This document shows positions 31,285 to 39,591 of a stretch of 40,036 bases of DNA, in pieces. The position numbers and the translations under genes are program-made. The stretch's first letter is position 1. The number at the start of each line of letters is the position of its first letter. Source of the DNA: Chersky-267 sp034666965. Lineage in GTDB: Bacteria > Chloroflexota > Limnocylindria > Limnocylindrales > CSP1-4. The notes beneath the pieces were generated by a model. That model ran no database searches. It was not told where the DNA came from and was given only the letters and a program-made list of their open reading frames with translations. Location: contig JAXDKT010000033.1 in NCBI GenBank assembly GCA_034666965.1, positions 1-40,036 of the forward strand, read 5' to 3'.

Positions 31285-32784
31285 CTACCCCAGCCGCGCT
31301 TCGTTTCCGGGAGCCACAGGGTTGTGTCGCCGGTCGTCCAGCCGACCGGCCAGGGCCATCCCGAGGAGGCCCACGAGGGCACCCGCCGCGAAGGCGCCGG
31401 CCAGGCCGACCCACGTGTCGAAACCGGACCGGGCACCGAACGCCAGAAGCGCGCCACCGACCCCGGTCCCGAGCGCCGTGCCGAGGACGTCGCTCAGCTG
31501 GAGCCCCGAGGTCGCCGTCCCCTCGGCGCCGGGTGTCGCCTCGCGTAGCACGGTCAGCGACAGCGGTGAGTAGGACAGGCCCATGCCCAGGCCGGCGACC
31601 GTCCAGGCGAGCAGCCCGACGACCACCGGCACCTCCGGCGACAGCACCAGGGCGAAGGCGACGATCCCCATGACGACCACGGCGAAGCCGGTCCCGACCA
31701 GGCGTCGGACGCCCCAGCGGTCGATCCGCCGGGCCTGGATCCAGGCCCCCGCGGTCCACGACAGCGTGGCCCCGGTGAGGGCGATCCCGGCGATGGCCGG
31801 ACCGAGCCCGCGCCACTCCTGGAGAGCCAGGGGAACGTAGGCATCGGCACAGAAGAAGGTGAAGGTGAGCAATCCGCGCAGGAGGACGGCCGCCGGCAGC
31901 CCGCGAACGGCGCGCAGGGTCCCGACCGGAGTGAGGCGGCTGAAGGCCGGCAGGACCAGGACGAGCCCGAGGATTGCCAGCGGGGCACCCGGGACGAGCG
32001 TGCCACTGGTCAGCCCGGCCACCAGCAGCCCGGCTCCCGCCGCCAGAACGAGCCCGATCGGCAGGCGCCGGCGCATGGCCAGGCCGTTGTCCCGCCCGTT
32101 CGCAGCCGCGTCCCCCGTTGTCGCGCCGACCGGCACCGCCGACCGGATCGCCGGGAGGACGATCGCCCCGGCCGCGGCGATGAGCGGCAGCAGGCCGAGG
32201 AAGACCGCCCGCCAGGTGGTCAGCTGGGCGACCGCCCCGGCGACCGCCGGGCCGATGACGCCGGGCAGGACCCAGGCCGTCGACAGGACCGCGAACATCC
32301 GTGGCCGCAGGTCATCCGGAAGCGCGCGCCCGATGCTGACGTAGGCAATCGGCGGGATGGCCCCGGCACCAAGCCCCTGCAGGAAGCGCCCCGCCACCAG
32401 GACGGCCATCGACGGAGCCAGACCGCCGACGATCAACCCGATGGAGAACAGCACCAATCCGGCGGCGAGCGGGCGCACCAGCCCGCCCCGGTCGATCAGG
32501 CCACCGACCACGACGATCCCGATGAGCGTGCCCAGGAAGAACGCCGAGAAGACCCAGCCGTAGAGCTCGAGGCTGCCCAACTCGCGCGCCACGAGCGGCA
32601 TCACGGTGGATACGGCCAGCGCTTCGAACGCGACCAGGGTGATGGTCATCACCAGGCCCGCGGTCAGCGCCCGGCGTCCGGGGGAGAACAGCCCACCGAG
32701 CTCGGCCAGGTCGGTCAGCGGCTCGTCGCCGGGCCCGTCGATGGGGATCTCGCCCGCGGCGTAGCCCGACTTGCCCGTGCTCAA
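31285..32784 (-). CDS. MFS transporter, probable drug/metabolite exporter
   Basis: A 499-residue major facilitator protein with about 12-14 hydrophobic segments. GGLIDRGGLVRPL corresponds to motif A. FLQGLGAGAIPPIAYVSIGRALPD and LSTAWVLPGVIGPAVAGAVA correspond to the motif B/C region of proton-driven exporters. A central loop with TTGDAANGRDNGLAMRRR-like character splits the halves. The substrate cannot be told from sequence. The start is probably the TTG at 32784, which overlaps the upstream gene stop as TTGA; the first ATG (at LVMTITLVAF) would remove part of helix 1. Confidence 0.85.
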   Translation of the reverse strand: MSTGKSGYAAGEIPIDGPGDEPLTDLAELGGLFSPGRRALTAGLVMTITLVAFEALAVSTVMPLVARELGSLELYGWVFSAFFLGTLIGIVVVGGLIDRGGLVRPLAAGLVLFSIGLIVGGLAPSMAVLVAGRFLQGLGAGAIPPIAYVSIGRALPDDLRPRMFAVLSTAWVLPGVIGPAVAGAVAQLTTWRAVFLGLLPLIAAAGAIVLPAIRSAVPVGATTGDAAANGRDNGLAMRRRLPIGLVLAAGAGLLVAGLTSGTLVPGAPLAILGLVLVLPAFSRLTPVGTLRAVRGLPAAVLLRGLLTFTFFCADAYVPLALQEWRGLGPAIAGIALTGATLSWTAGAWIQARRIDRWGVRRLVGTGFAVVVMGIVAFALVLSPEVPVVVGLLAWTVAGLGMGLSYSPLSLTVLREATPGAEGTATSGLQLSDVLGTALGTGVGGALLAFGARSGFDTWVGLAGAFAAGALVGLLGMALAGRLDDRRHNPVAPGNEARLG

Positions 32785-33599
32785 CCGATGCCCTGGCCCC
32801 GGAGCCTGGGCAGGGCCGCCAGGACCGCCAGGCTGTGGACCCACAGGATGGGCATCGCCAGGGGCATGGCCAACGCCATCAGCCAGCGCCGATCCTGGCG
32901 CGCGCCCCACGCGATCAGGCCCAGGGCGACCACCATCCGCAGCGCCAGCGGGATGCCGATCTCAGCACCCCACAGGTTGGGCTGGGCGCTTCGAACCAGC
33001 AGGTGCGCGGTCCACTGGGCCCACAGGTCCGGCGTCACGACGACCGTCGGCAGGCACACGAGCGCGACGGTGGCCGCCAGGATCCCGACGGCCCGCCAGT
33101 CGCGACGGAGAGCCGGCCACAGGCCGACGACGCCGGTGGTGACCTTGGCCAGCCCAACGAACGCCCAGGCCGGGGTGGCTCGGAAGCCCGCGACGAGCGC
33201 GACCGCGATGAAGAGATGGACATTGCCGTGATAGAGCTCGCTGGTGACCGGCGGGAAGAGCAGCCACGCGAGCGCCCAGCGACGGGTCAGCCACACCAAC
33301 GCGGCGGCACCCAGCGCGGTCCACGCCCAGTAGCCGATCTCGAAGGGGACCAGACGAAGTGGGGCGAACAGCCAGATGAACGGCGGCGGATAGTGGAAGG
33401 CTCCAAAGCCAGCCGTGATCGAGTACGGATGGGCGAGATCGACGGCCCAGTAGGCGTAGAAGTCGAACCCGTGGCCCGGTGTCGTGAGCAGCCAGGCGAG
33501 TGGAACCAGACCGCCCACCGACGCCACGATCCAGCCCGCTCGCCGAACGAAGGGCGTCGCGGCCGGCAGGCTCAAGGAAGTCAGTCTATCGACGGCCAT
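32781..33599 (-). CDS. GT87-like (DUF2029) membrane glycosyltransferase-type protein
   Basis: A 272-residue polytopic membrane protein with about seven hydrophobic segments. An external loop with FYAYWAVDLAHPYS is followed by FHYPPPFIWLFAPLRLVPF, the 'YPPP' motif of polyprenol-phosphate-mannose-dependent mannosyltransferases (GT87/DUF2029). It is shorter than typical members (about 400 residues), so it may be a reduced relative. The ATG at 33599 overlaps the end of mfd by 14 bases. A GDP-mannose operon lies about 19 kb away in the window, but no direct link is shown. Confidence 0.7.
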   Translation of the reverse strand: MAVDRLTSLSLPAATPFVRRAGWIVASVGGLVPLAWLLTTPGHGFDFYAYWAVDLAHPYSITAGFGAFHYPPPFIWLFAPLRLVPFEIGYWAWTALGAAALVWLTRRWALAWLLFPPVTSELYHGNVHLFIAVALVAGFRATPAWAFVGLAKVTTGVVGLWPALRRDWRAVGILAATVALVCLPTVVVTPDLWAQWTAHLLVRSAQPNLWGAEIGIPLALRMVVALGLIAWGARQDRRWLMALAMPLAMPILWVHSLAVLAALPRLRGQGIG

Positions 33600-36500
33600 C
33601 GGAGGTCAGCCGCGCGACGATCGACTGAGTCAGCGGCCACGCTTTGGACGGGTCGCGTGGCAGCCGGATCCGGACTTGGTTCGTGGCAAAGGTCAGGTCG
33701 CCGGGCCGGACCCCCGGCAGCCCCAGCGCGGCGGCTCGCTCGCCACCGCCGAGCGGAGTGAGCAGGCCGATCGCCGTTGCGCGTGACAGGCCGGCGCCGA
33801 AGCGGACGACCAGCTGACCGTCCTCCCGGGAGATCGACGACACGCCCGCGGACTCGGCGGCCAGCCGCAGCTCGGCGACCTCGACCAGCCGGACCACCGG
33901 AGGCGGCATCGGGCCGAAGCGATCGGTGGCTTCCTGGCGGAACGCGGCGACGTCGCCGGTGGTCCTGGCCCGGGCGAGCCGGCGATAGAGCTCCAGCTTC
34001 TGGGCCTCGTCGGGGACGTAGTCGTCGGGCAGGTGGGCGTCGACGGGGAGATCGAGGACGGCGCCCGGTCGCTCGACCGCCGGCGCACGGCCCTCGTGCC
34101 TGGCCTTGCTCTCCTCGACGGCTTCGCTGAGGAGGCGCGAATACAAGTCGAAGCCGACGGCGGCCATGTGCCCCGACTGCTCGCCGCCCAGGATGTTGCC
34201 GGCGCCGCGGATCTCCAGGTCCGACAGGGCGATCTGGAACCCCGCCCCGAGCTCCGACGCGTTGAAGATCGCCTGGAGCCGCTTGCGGGCCTCGTCGCTG
34301 AGGCGTTCGCGCCGGCGATAGAGCAGGTAGGCGTAGGCCCGCCGGGACGAGCGCCCGACCCGGCCGCGGAGCTGGTACAGCTGGGCCAGCCCGAGGGTGT
34401 CGGCCCGGTCGATGACGATGGTGTTGGCGTTGGGGATGTCAAGCCCGGATTCGATGATCGTGGTGCAGACCAGGACGTCGGCCTCGCCACCGGCGAAGGC
34501 GAGCATGACCTTCTCGAGGGCGCCCTCGGCCATCTGGCCGTGACCGACCACGAAGCGGACGCCCGGCAGCATCCGGCGGAGCTGCTCGGCCTGGGCCTCG
34601 ATGGTCTCGACGCGGTTGTGGACGTAGAACACCTGCCCGCCCCGGTCGAGCTCGCGCAGGATCGCGTCGCGCACGAGCCCGGCCGAGGCCTCGGCCACCC
34701 GTGTCTGGATCGGCAGCCGATCCTCGGGCGGCGTCTCGATGACGCTCAGGTCGCGGATTCCGGCCAGTGCCAGGTTGAGCGTCCGCGGAATTGGCGTGGC
34801 CGATAGCGTCAGCACGTCGACCTCGTTGCGCAAGCGCTTGAGGCGTTCCTTGGCGGCGACCCCGAAACGCTGCTCCTCGTCGACCACGACGAGGCCGAGG
34901 TCGCGGAAGCGGACGTCCTTGGACAGCAGCCGGTGCGTGCCGATGACCAGATCGACCGACCCGTCAGCCAGCCCGGCGGTGGTGGCCGCCTGGTCCTTTT
35001 CGGACACGAACCGCGACAGGAGGCGGACCGTCATCGGGAAGGCCGCGTAGCGCTGGCCAAACGTCTGCAGGTGCTGGGCCGCGAGGACCGTCGTGGGCAC
35101 GAGCACGGCGACCTGCTTGCCGTCCTGGACGGCCTTGAACGCAGCCCGGATCGCGACCTCGGTCTTGCCGTAGCCGACGTCGCCGACCACCAGCCGGTCC
35201 ATCGGCCGGCCGGCCTCCATGTCGAGCTTGGTCTCGGCGGCCGCCCGGAGCTGATCGGCCGTCTCCTCGTATGGGAAGCTCGCCTCCATCTCGGACTGCC
35301 AGGGCGTGTCCGGTGCGAAGGCGTGGCCGCGGGCCGACGTCCGCGCCGCGTACAGGGCGAGGAGCTCCTCGGCCAGGTCGTCGACGGCGCGCTTGACCCG
35401 CTGTTTCGTGCGCAGCCAGTCGGTGCCACCCAGCCGGCTCAGCTGGGGGCGCTCGGCACCCGAGTAGCGGCTGACCCGCTGGATCTGCTCCACCGGCACG
35501 TAGATCCGGTCGCCCGCCGCAAAGCTCAGCTCGAGGTAGTCGCGTTCCTCCCCCGCCCCGCCGCGTCGGAGCATCTGCTCGTAGCGGGCGATCCCATGAT
35601 CGATGTGGACGACCAGGTCCCCCGGCACCAGCCGCTCGAGGATGTCGCGCGGCACGACCCGGCGCATGGCCTTCGGCCGGCGCACCCGGACCGAGCCGAA
35701 GAGCTCGCGGTCGGTGATGAACGCGACCCCGTCCGGACCGCCGATGAAGCCGCCGTTGAGGCTCCGTTCGATGAGCGCGACGGCCCCGGGCGGCGGGGCC
35801 GCATCCAGCGTTCCCACGGCGGCCACCGGGCGACCGGCCTCGCCCAGCAGCTCGGACAGTCGGGCAGCCTGATCCGAGGCCAGCACGATGCGCTGGCCGT
35901 CCTCCGCCCAAGCCGAGACCGCGTCGGTCAGTCGGCCGGTTCGCAGCCCGGTGACGCTCGGCTCGCGCCAGCCGAACAGGTCGCCCGAGCTCAGGCCGCC
36001 ACCGGCGATCGCCTCGCTCGCCTCGGACTCCCAGGTCAGCTCGAGGGTCCGGCCACCGAGCAACCGGGACTTCCAGTCGCGTGGCCCGAGATACGTCGTT
36101 GGCCAGTCCCGGGGCAGGTCACCGGCGGCGACCAGGTCGGCCCGCCGCTCGTCGGCCTGGCGCCACAGGAAGGCGCCGGCTTCGGCGATGTCGCCAGGCT
36201 CATCGAGGACCAGGAGCGTGCCCGGCTCGAGATGGTCGAGCCCGGTCGCCGGGCAGACGACCCCGGCCCAGATCTCGGCCGCATCGCCCGCATCGAGGGC
36301 ACGGGTGGCCGTTGACGCGGACTCGGGCGCGGACGCGCTCGGTCCGGCCGCCCGTCCTGGTCCCTCGTCGGCCTGCCGCTCGAACCGGGCCAGGTCCTCG
36401 GCCAGCCGGTCCGGGAGTCGCGCGGTCGACCGCCGCAGCCGGCCGCGAAGCTCGCCGGCGCCACCGCGCGGGAGCAGGAACTCGCTCGCCGGAAGGAGTG

Positions 36501-37434
36501 TGGCGGTGGTCGCCGGGCCGACCGTCCGTTGGTCGGTCGGATCGAAGCGACGCAGCGAGTCGACCTCGTCACCGAAGAAATCGATCCGGACCGGCAGGGA
36601 CTCGCCCGGCGGGAACACGTCGACGATGCCCCCCCGCCGGGCGAACTCGCCCCGACCGGCGACCTCCACGGTCGGCTGATAGCCAAGGTCGAGCAGCTCG
36701 CGCAGGAGCTCGTCGAGACCGATCCGGGCGCCCGGGGCCAGGGTCCGCGGCGCGACCGGCAGGTCATCCGGGTCGATCGTCCGCTGGAGGAGGGCCTGGA
36801 CGCTGGCGACGAGGATCCGGGCCCGACCCGATCGCCAGGCGGCCAGGGCCGCGACGCGAGCGGCGGTCTCGTCGGCGACGAGCTCGCTTCGTTCGTAGGC
36901 GAGCGCGGTCCGGGGCTCCAGGACGGCGACGGCATCGGCGTCGCCCAGCCACGCGCCGAGCTCTTCCGCCACACGATCGCCGATCTCCGCGTCGCGGGCG
37001 ATCCAGACCAGCCGCTCACCGCCGTCGACGAGCGCGACGGCCGCCGCGAGGTAGCTCTTGGCACCGTGAGGGACCGCGGTCAGACCGGCGTGCCGGCCGT
37101 GCTTGGGGACCTCGTCGGCGGGCCCGCCCAGACGCTCCCGCAGCGCGTCGAAGGAGCCGGTCGCCGCGAGCAGTGGCGGCAGGACAGCCAGGTCGGGCAG
37201 CCGCCGCCGGGACCGCGGGGTCAGGACCGTGGGGCTGGCGGCTGGCTGGGCATCATCGGGACGTCGAGCGTCCTGGGCCCGCTGGGCGTCCTCGACCTCG
37301 CGATCGACCTCGGCGACGTCGAAGTCCACGGCCTCCTCGGTCGAGACGCCATGCCGAGCCACGAACTCATCGGCGAGGCGCTCCCCGAGACGGCGTTCGG
37401 CGCCGCGCTTGCCACGCAGCGGTGGGGTGGTCAT
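33586..37434 (-). CDS. mfd: Transcription-repair coupling factor Mfd
   Basis: Mfd pushes stalled RNA polymerase off damaged DNA and recruits UvrA. The 1282-residue protein has a UvrB-like N-terminal region (VWIARDAEIGDRVAEELGAW, then FARRGGIVDVFPPGESLPVRI), a CarD-type RNA-polymerase interaction domain (PGDLVVHIDHGIARYEQML). The superfamily 2 translocase follows with Walker A GDVGYGKTEVA, the DEEQ box VVVDEEQRFGV, SATPIPRTL and QLRGRVGRSSRRAYAY, then a C-terminal TRCF domain. It is longer than usual because of a charged N-terminal extension of about 90 residues. ATG at 37434 overlaps the pth stop (ATGA). It begins a tightly packed series of downstream genes. Confidence 0.96.
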   Translation of the reverse strand: MTTPPLRGKRGAERRLGERLADEFVARHGVSTEEAVDFDVAEVDREVEDAQRAQDARRPDDAQPAASPTVLTPRSRRRLPDLAVLPPLLAATGSFDALRERLGGPADEVPKHGRHAGLTAVPHGAKSYLAAAVALVDGGERLVWIARDAEIGDRVAEELGAWLGDADAVAVLEPRTALAYERSELVADETAARVAALAAWRSGRARILVASVQALLQRTIDPDDLPVAPRTLAPGARIGLDELLRELLDLGYQPTVEVAGRGEFARRGGIVDVFPPGESLPVRIDFFGDEVDSLRRFDPTDQRTVGPATTATLLPASEFLLPRGGAGELRGRLRRSTARLPDRLAEDLARFERQADEGPGRAAGPSASAPESASTATRALDAGDAAEIWAGVVCPATGLDHLEPGTLLVLDEPGDIAEAGAFLWRQADERRADLVAAGDLPRDWPTTYLGPRDWKSRLLGGRTLELTWESEASEAIAGGGLSSGDLFGWREPSVTGLRTGRLTDAVSAWAEDGQRIVLASDQAARLSELLGEAGRPVAAVGTLDAAPPPGAVALIERSLNGGFIGGPDGVAFITDRELFGSVRVRRPKAMRRVVPRDILERLVPGDLVVHIDHGIARYEQMLRRGGAGEERDYLELSFAAGDRIYVPVEQIQRVSRYSGAERPQLSRLGGTDWLRTKQRVKRAVDDLAEELLALYAARTSARGHAFAPDTPWQSEMEASFPYEETADQLRAAAETKLDMEAGRPMDRLVVGDVGYGKTEVAIRAAFKAVQDGKQVAVLVPTTVLAAQHLQTFGQRYAAFPMTVRLLSRFVSEKDQAATTAGLADGSVDLVIGTHRLLSKDVRFRDLGLVVVDEEQRFGVAAKERLKRLRNEVDVLTLSATPIPRTLNLALAGIRDLSVIETPPEDRLPIQTRVAEASAGLVRDAILRELDRGGQVFYVHNRVETIEAQAEQLRRMLPGVRFVVGHGQMAEGALEKVMLAFAGGEADVLVCTTIIESGLDIPNANTIVIDRADTLGLAQLYQLRGRVGRSSRRAYAYLLYRRRERLSDEARKRLQAIFNASELGAGFQIALSDLEIRGAGNILGGEQSGHMAAVGFDLYSRLLSEAVEESKARHEGRAPAVERPGAVLDLPVDAHLPDDYVPDEAQKLELYRRLARARTTGDVAAFRQEATDRFGPMPPPVVRLVEVAELRLAAESAGVSSISREDGQLVVRFGAGLSRATAIGLLTPLGGGERAAALGLPGVRPGDLTFATNQVRIRLPRDPSKAWPLTQSIVARLTSDGRR

Positions 37435-38120
37435 TCGCGCTCGTCCTTCGCCGGCCGAAGCCGGCGCCAGCCCGTGCGCGCCCGGCGGACGCCGTCGGGG
37501 CCGGGTGGTCCGTCGACCTCGCCCGGCGGCGCCACGAGCTGGTCGTCCGCCGCGCGCAGCTGGAAGTTGTTGTAGCGATTGGCGGCCTTGTTGGTGCCCT
37601 CCCGCGCCCACAATTCGACGGCGTCGGCGGCCACGTCCAGGAGCTCGTCGAGGCGCTGTCGCTCATCCGGCGCGAAGGTGCTCAGCACGTGGTCGACGGC
37701 GTTCCGATCCGGCTCACCGATGCCGATCCTGAGGCGGCTGAACTTCTCGGTCCCGAGCTCGTCGATGATCGAACCGAGGCCGTTGTGGCCGCCCGGCCCG
37801 CCGCCCTCGCGAAAGCGCAGCTTGCCAAAGGGCAGTGCGAAGTCATCGGCGATGACGAGCAGCTCCGAATGGAGCGTGTGGTCGCGGCCAAGGACCTTGC
37901 GCACGGCCAGCCCCGACTCGTTCATGAAGGTCAGCGGCTTGACCAGGGTCAGGTCGAGGCCGTGGAAGCGACCCTGGACGATCCTGGATGCGTCGCGCTC
38001 GCGTCCCTTGCCGTCCCAGCCGGCACGATCGGCAACACGGTCGATCACCATCCAACCCACGTTGTGGCGAGTCTTGGCGTAGGCCGATCCCGGATTGCCC
38101 AGTCCGACGACGATCTTCAC
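37431..38120 (-). CDS. pth: Peptidyl-tRNA hydrolase
   Basis: Pth frees tRNA from peptidyl-tRNA dropped by ribosomes. The sequence starts MKIVVGLGNPGSAYAKTRHN with catalytic H19, followed by VKPLTFMNESG, LLVIADDFALPFGKLRFREGGGPGGHNGL and FSRLRIGIGEP. The GTG at 38120 places the first residue at the family start; GGAGGT lies 12 bases upstream. ATGs at 38143 and 38152 would add a few residues encoded by a short repeat. The protein has 229 residues, about 35 more than usual, because of a proline/glycine- and arginine-rich C-terminal tail. It is the first gene of the series leading to mfd. Confidence 0.94.
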   Translation of the reverse strand: MKIVVGLGNPGSAYAKTRHNVGWMVIDRVADRAGWDGKGRERDASRIVQGRFHGLDLTLVKPLTFMNESGLAVRKVLGRDHTLHSELLVIADDFALPFGKLRFREGGGPGGHNGLGSIIDELGTEKFSRLRIGIGEPDRNAVDHVLSTFAPDERQRLDELLDVAADAVELWAREGTNKAANRYNNFQLRAADDQLVAPPGEVDGPPGPDGVRRARTGWRRLRPAKDERE

Positions 38121-38441
38121 CAGCGCTCGGATACCTCCGTCCATCGCGTCCATCGCGTCCACGTCATCGCGTCCGTGGCCCGGCTCGGCCAGGCACGCGC
38201 CGTCGACTCCTCCGCAGCACGCCGAACGAGGCCCGATCCCGTCTGGGAGGGCCCGCGCCGATGGTATCAGCCATGCCATAAGCCGCGGGTAACGCCCGGG
38301 TATCAGGCTAGACGGGCGCCGTTTGGCGCGGCCCCGCCAGGCCCGGTCCGCCCTGTCCCCCCCGTCCCCCCTGTCCGCCCTGTCCGCCCTGTCCGCCCTG
38401 AGATTTCGTTTCCTCCATGAAGTACCGGAGTGAACCACAAG
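38121..38441. other. Divergent intergenic region between pth and the MarR gene
   Basis: About 320 bases without a supported gene. Near pth there are three to four imperfect copies of CCATCGCGT (38138-38170). In the middle, CGCCCG (38293-38298) and CGGGCG (38313-38318) can pair across 14 bases. Next to the MarR gene are 9-bp tandem repeats. Promoters for both genes must lie here, but no consensus pair stands out. Confidence 0.6.
38344..38400. repeat. 9-bp tandem repeat array
   Basis: About six consecutive 9-base units (38344-38397) with consensus CTGTCCGCC; the last three are identical and the first three differ by one or two bases. The array ends about 40 bases before the MarR start. In one minus-strand frame it would encode a glycine-rich GGQGGQ string, but no gene with support covers it. 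Confidence 0.85.
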
Positions 38442-38990
38442 ATGGAAACGTTTCTGGCAGCGATGTCTCCCGAACCGGCGCCGTCGACAGGCTTGGCGTC
38501 CGCTTCGGCCGCGAACCCCGGCCCCACGATCGCGACGGCCCCGGCCCCCACGTTCCAGCGGTCGTTGCCTGCACTGCTGCTGGTCGGGCACCTCGAGATG
38601 CGCCGGTTGCTGGAGCAGCGTCTCGAAGCGACGGGGCTGAATGCGCTCGAGGCCGTCGTGATCCGGACGCTTCTCATCAATCGGAACCCATCAATCGGTG
38701 ACCTCCGTGAGGCTCTGGCACTGCCGGCGTCCACCGCGACACACGTCATCGACCGGCTCTGCGATCGCGGGTGCGTGCGCCGGGAGACTGGGTTTGACCG
38801 GAGGGTGGTCTTCGTCAGGCTCAGCGGTGTCGGAGCCGAGGTGGCACGGATGGTCCACGAGACCATTACCGCGCTCGACCGGGAGGTCTACGCGACCGCG
38901 GATGCGCAGCCACGACATCTGACATCGGTGGTCGATGCGATCGAGCTCCTGGCGTCCCGTGAGCGACGCCTGGCGATCAGAGGCCGCTGA
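38442..38990 (+). CDS. MarR-family transcriptional regulator
   Basis: A protein of about 182 residues. After an Ala/Pro-rich N-terminus of about 37 residues it has the MarR pattern: helix LLLVGHLEMRRLLEQRLEATGL, GLNALEAVVIRTLLINR, recognition helix DLREALALPASTATHVIDRL and the wing CVRRETGFDRRVVFVRLSG with the usual Asp-Arg-Arg, then a C-terminal dimer helix. The start is the ATG at 38442 (GGAG 11 bases upstream) or the GTG at 38430. It stands alone beside tandem repeats, so its target is unknown; self-regulation of the gap upstream is common in the family. Its 3' end overlaps the convergent ybeY by 14 bases. Confidence 0.87.
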   Translation: METFLAAMSPEPAPSTGLASASAANPGPTIATAPAPTFQRSLPALLLVGHLEMRRLLEQRLEATGLNALEAVVIRTLLINRNPSIGDLREALALPASTATHVIDRLCDRGCVRRETGFDRRVVFVRLSGVGAEVARMVHETITALDREVYATADAQPRHLTSVVDAIELLASRERRLAIRGR

Positions 38991-39591
38991 CGACCGCGAG
39001 CACCTCCTCCTCGAGGCGTCGCATCGCCGCCCCTTCGGCCGGATCGGCGTGGTCCCAGCCGCAGACGTGGAGCGTTCCGTGGGTGACCAGCAGGCGCAGC
39101 TCGTCGGCCGGCGACCATCGGGCATCGCCGGTCCAGCCACCACGCCCCGACTGGGCCTGGTCGATCGCCCGCTCGACCGACACCACGATGTCGCCCAGGT
39201 GGACGCGGATGCCCGGTGGCAGGGCGAACACCGCCGGATCGCCTGCGGCGTGCGGCACGCCACCGACAGCCGGTCGGCGGTCGACGCCCACGACGCCCTC
39301 GCGGCCGGGGAAGGCCTCCGGCGCCAGGAGCGGGAACGACAGCACGTCCGTCGGGCCGTCCTGGCCCATGTGCGTCGCATTGAGTGCGGCGAGGGCGCGA
39401 TCGTCGCTGAGGGTCAGCCCGATCGAGGCGGGCGATGGCGCGCCCCCGGCGACCAGGGCACGGGCCACCGCGCGCGCCAGCGCGATGCCGGATACCAACC
39501 TCGGGACGCCCGCCCCGAGCGTGAGATCCACCCGCCAGGGCGGCAGGTAGATCGGGTGCGGATCAGCCAGCGTCGGGTCCCGCTGCGGCAT
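38977..39591 (-). CDS. ybeY: Endoribonuclease YbeY (rRNA maturation factor)
   Basis: YbeY is a metal-dependent ribonuclease involved in 16S rRNA 3'-end maturation and ribosome quality control. The 204-residue protein has the diagnostic HGTLHVCGWDH (171-181), giving three zinc-ligand histidines, plus NATHMGQDGPTDVLSFPL and GDIVVSVERA. The ATG at 39591 begins inside the end of the upstream 7TM-HD gene (29-base overlap); a GTG at 39621 would add ten residues. The order 7TM-HD gene then ybeY is common in bacteria. An insertion around residues 95-125 (GREGVVGVDRRPAVGG) is longer than usual. Confidence 0.93.
   Translation of the reverse strand: MPQRDPTLADPHPIYLPPWRVDLTLGAGVPRLVSGIALARAVARALVAGGAPSPASIGLTLSDDRALAALNATHMGQDGPTDVLSFPLLAPEAFPGREGVVGVDRRPAVGGVPHAAGDPAVFALPPGIRVHLGDIVVSVERAIDQAQSGRGGWTGDARWSPADELRLLVTHGTLHVCGWDHADPAEGAAMRRLEEEVLAVVSGL

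Noticed and set aside
36081..38420. A 779-codon open frame on the plus strand
   Set aside because: Antisense to mfd and pth; arginine/proline-rich with no recognisable domain.
38303..38866. Glycine-rich 'collagen-like' open frame on the minus strand across the 9-bp repeats
   Set aside because: The GGQGGQ string comes only from the tandem repeat; the rest of the frame is antisense to the MarR gene.
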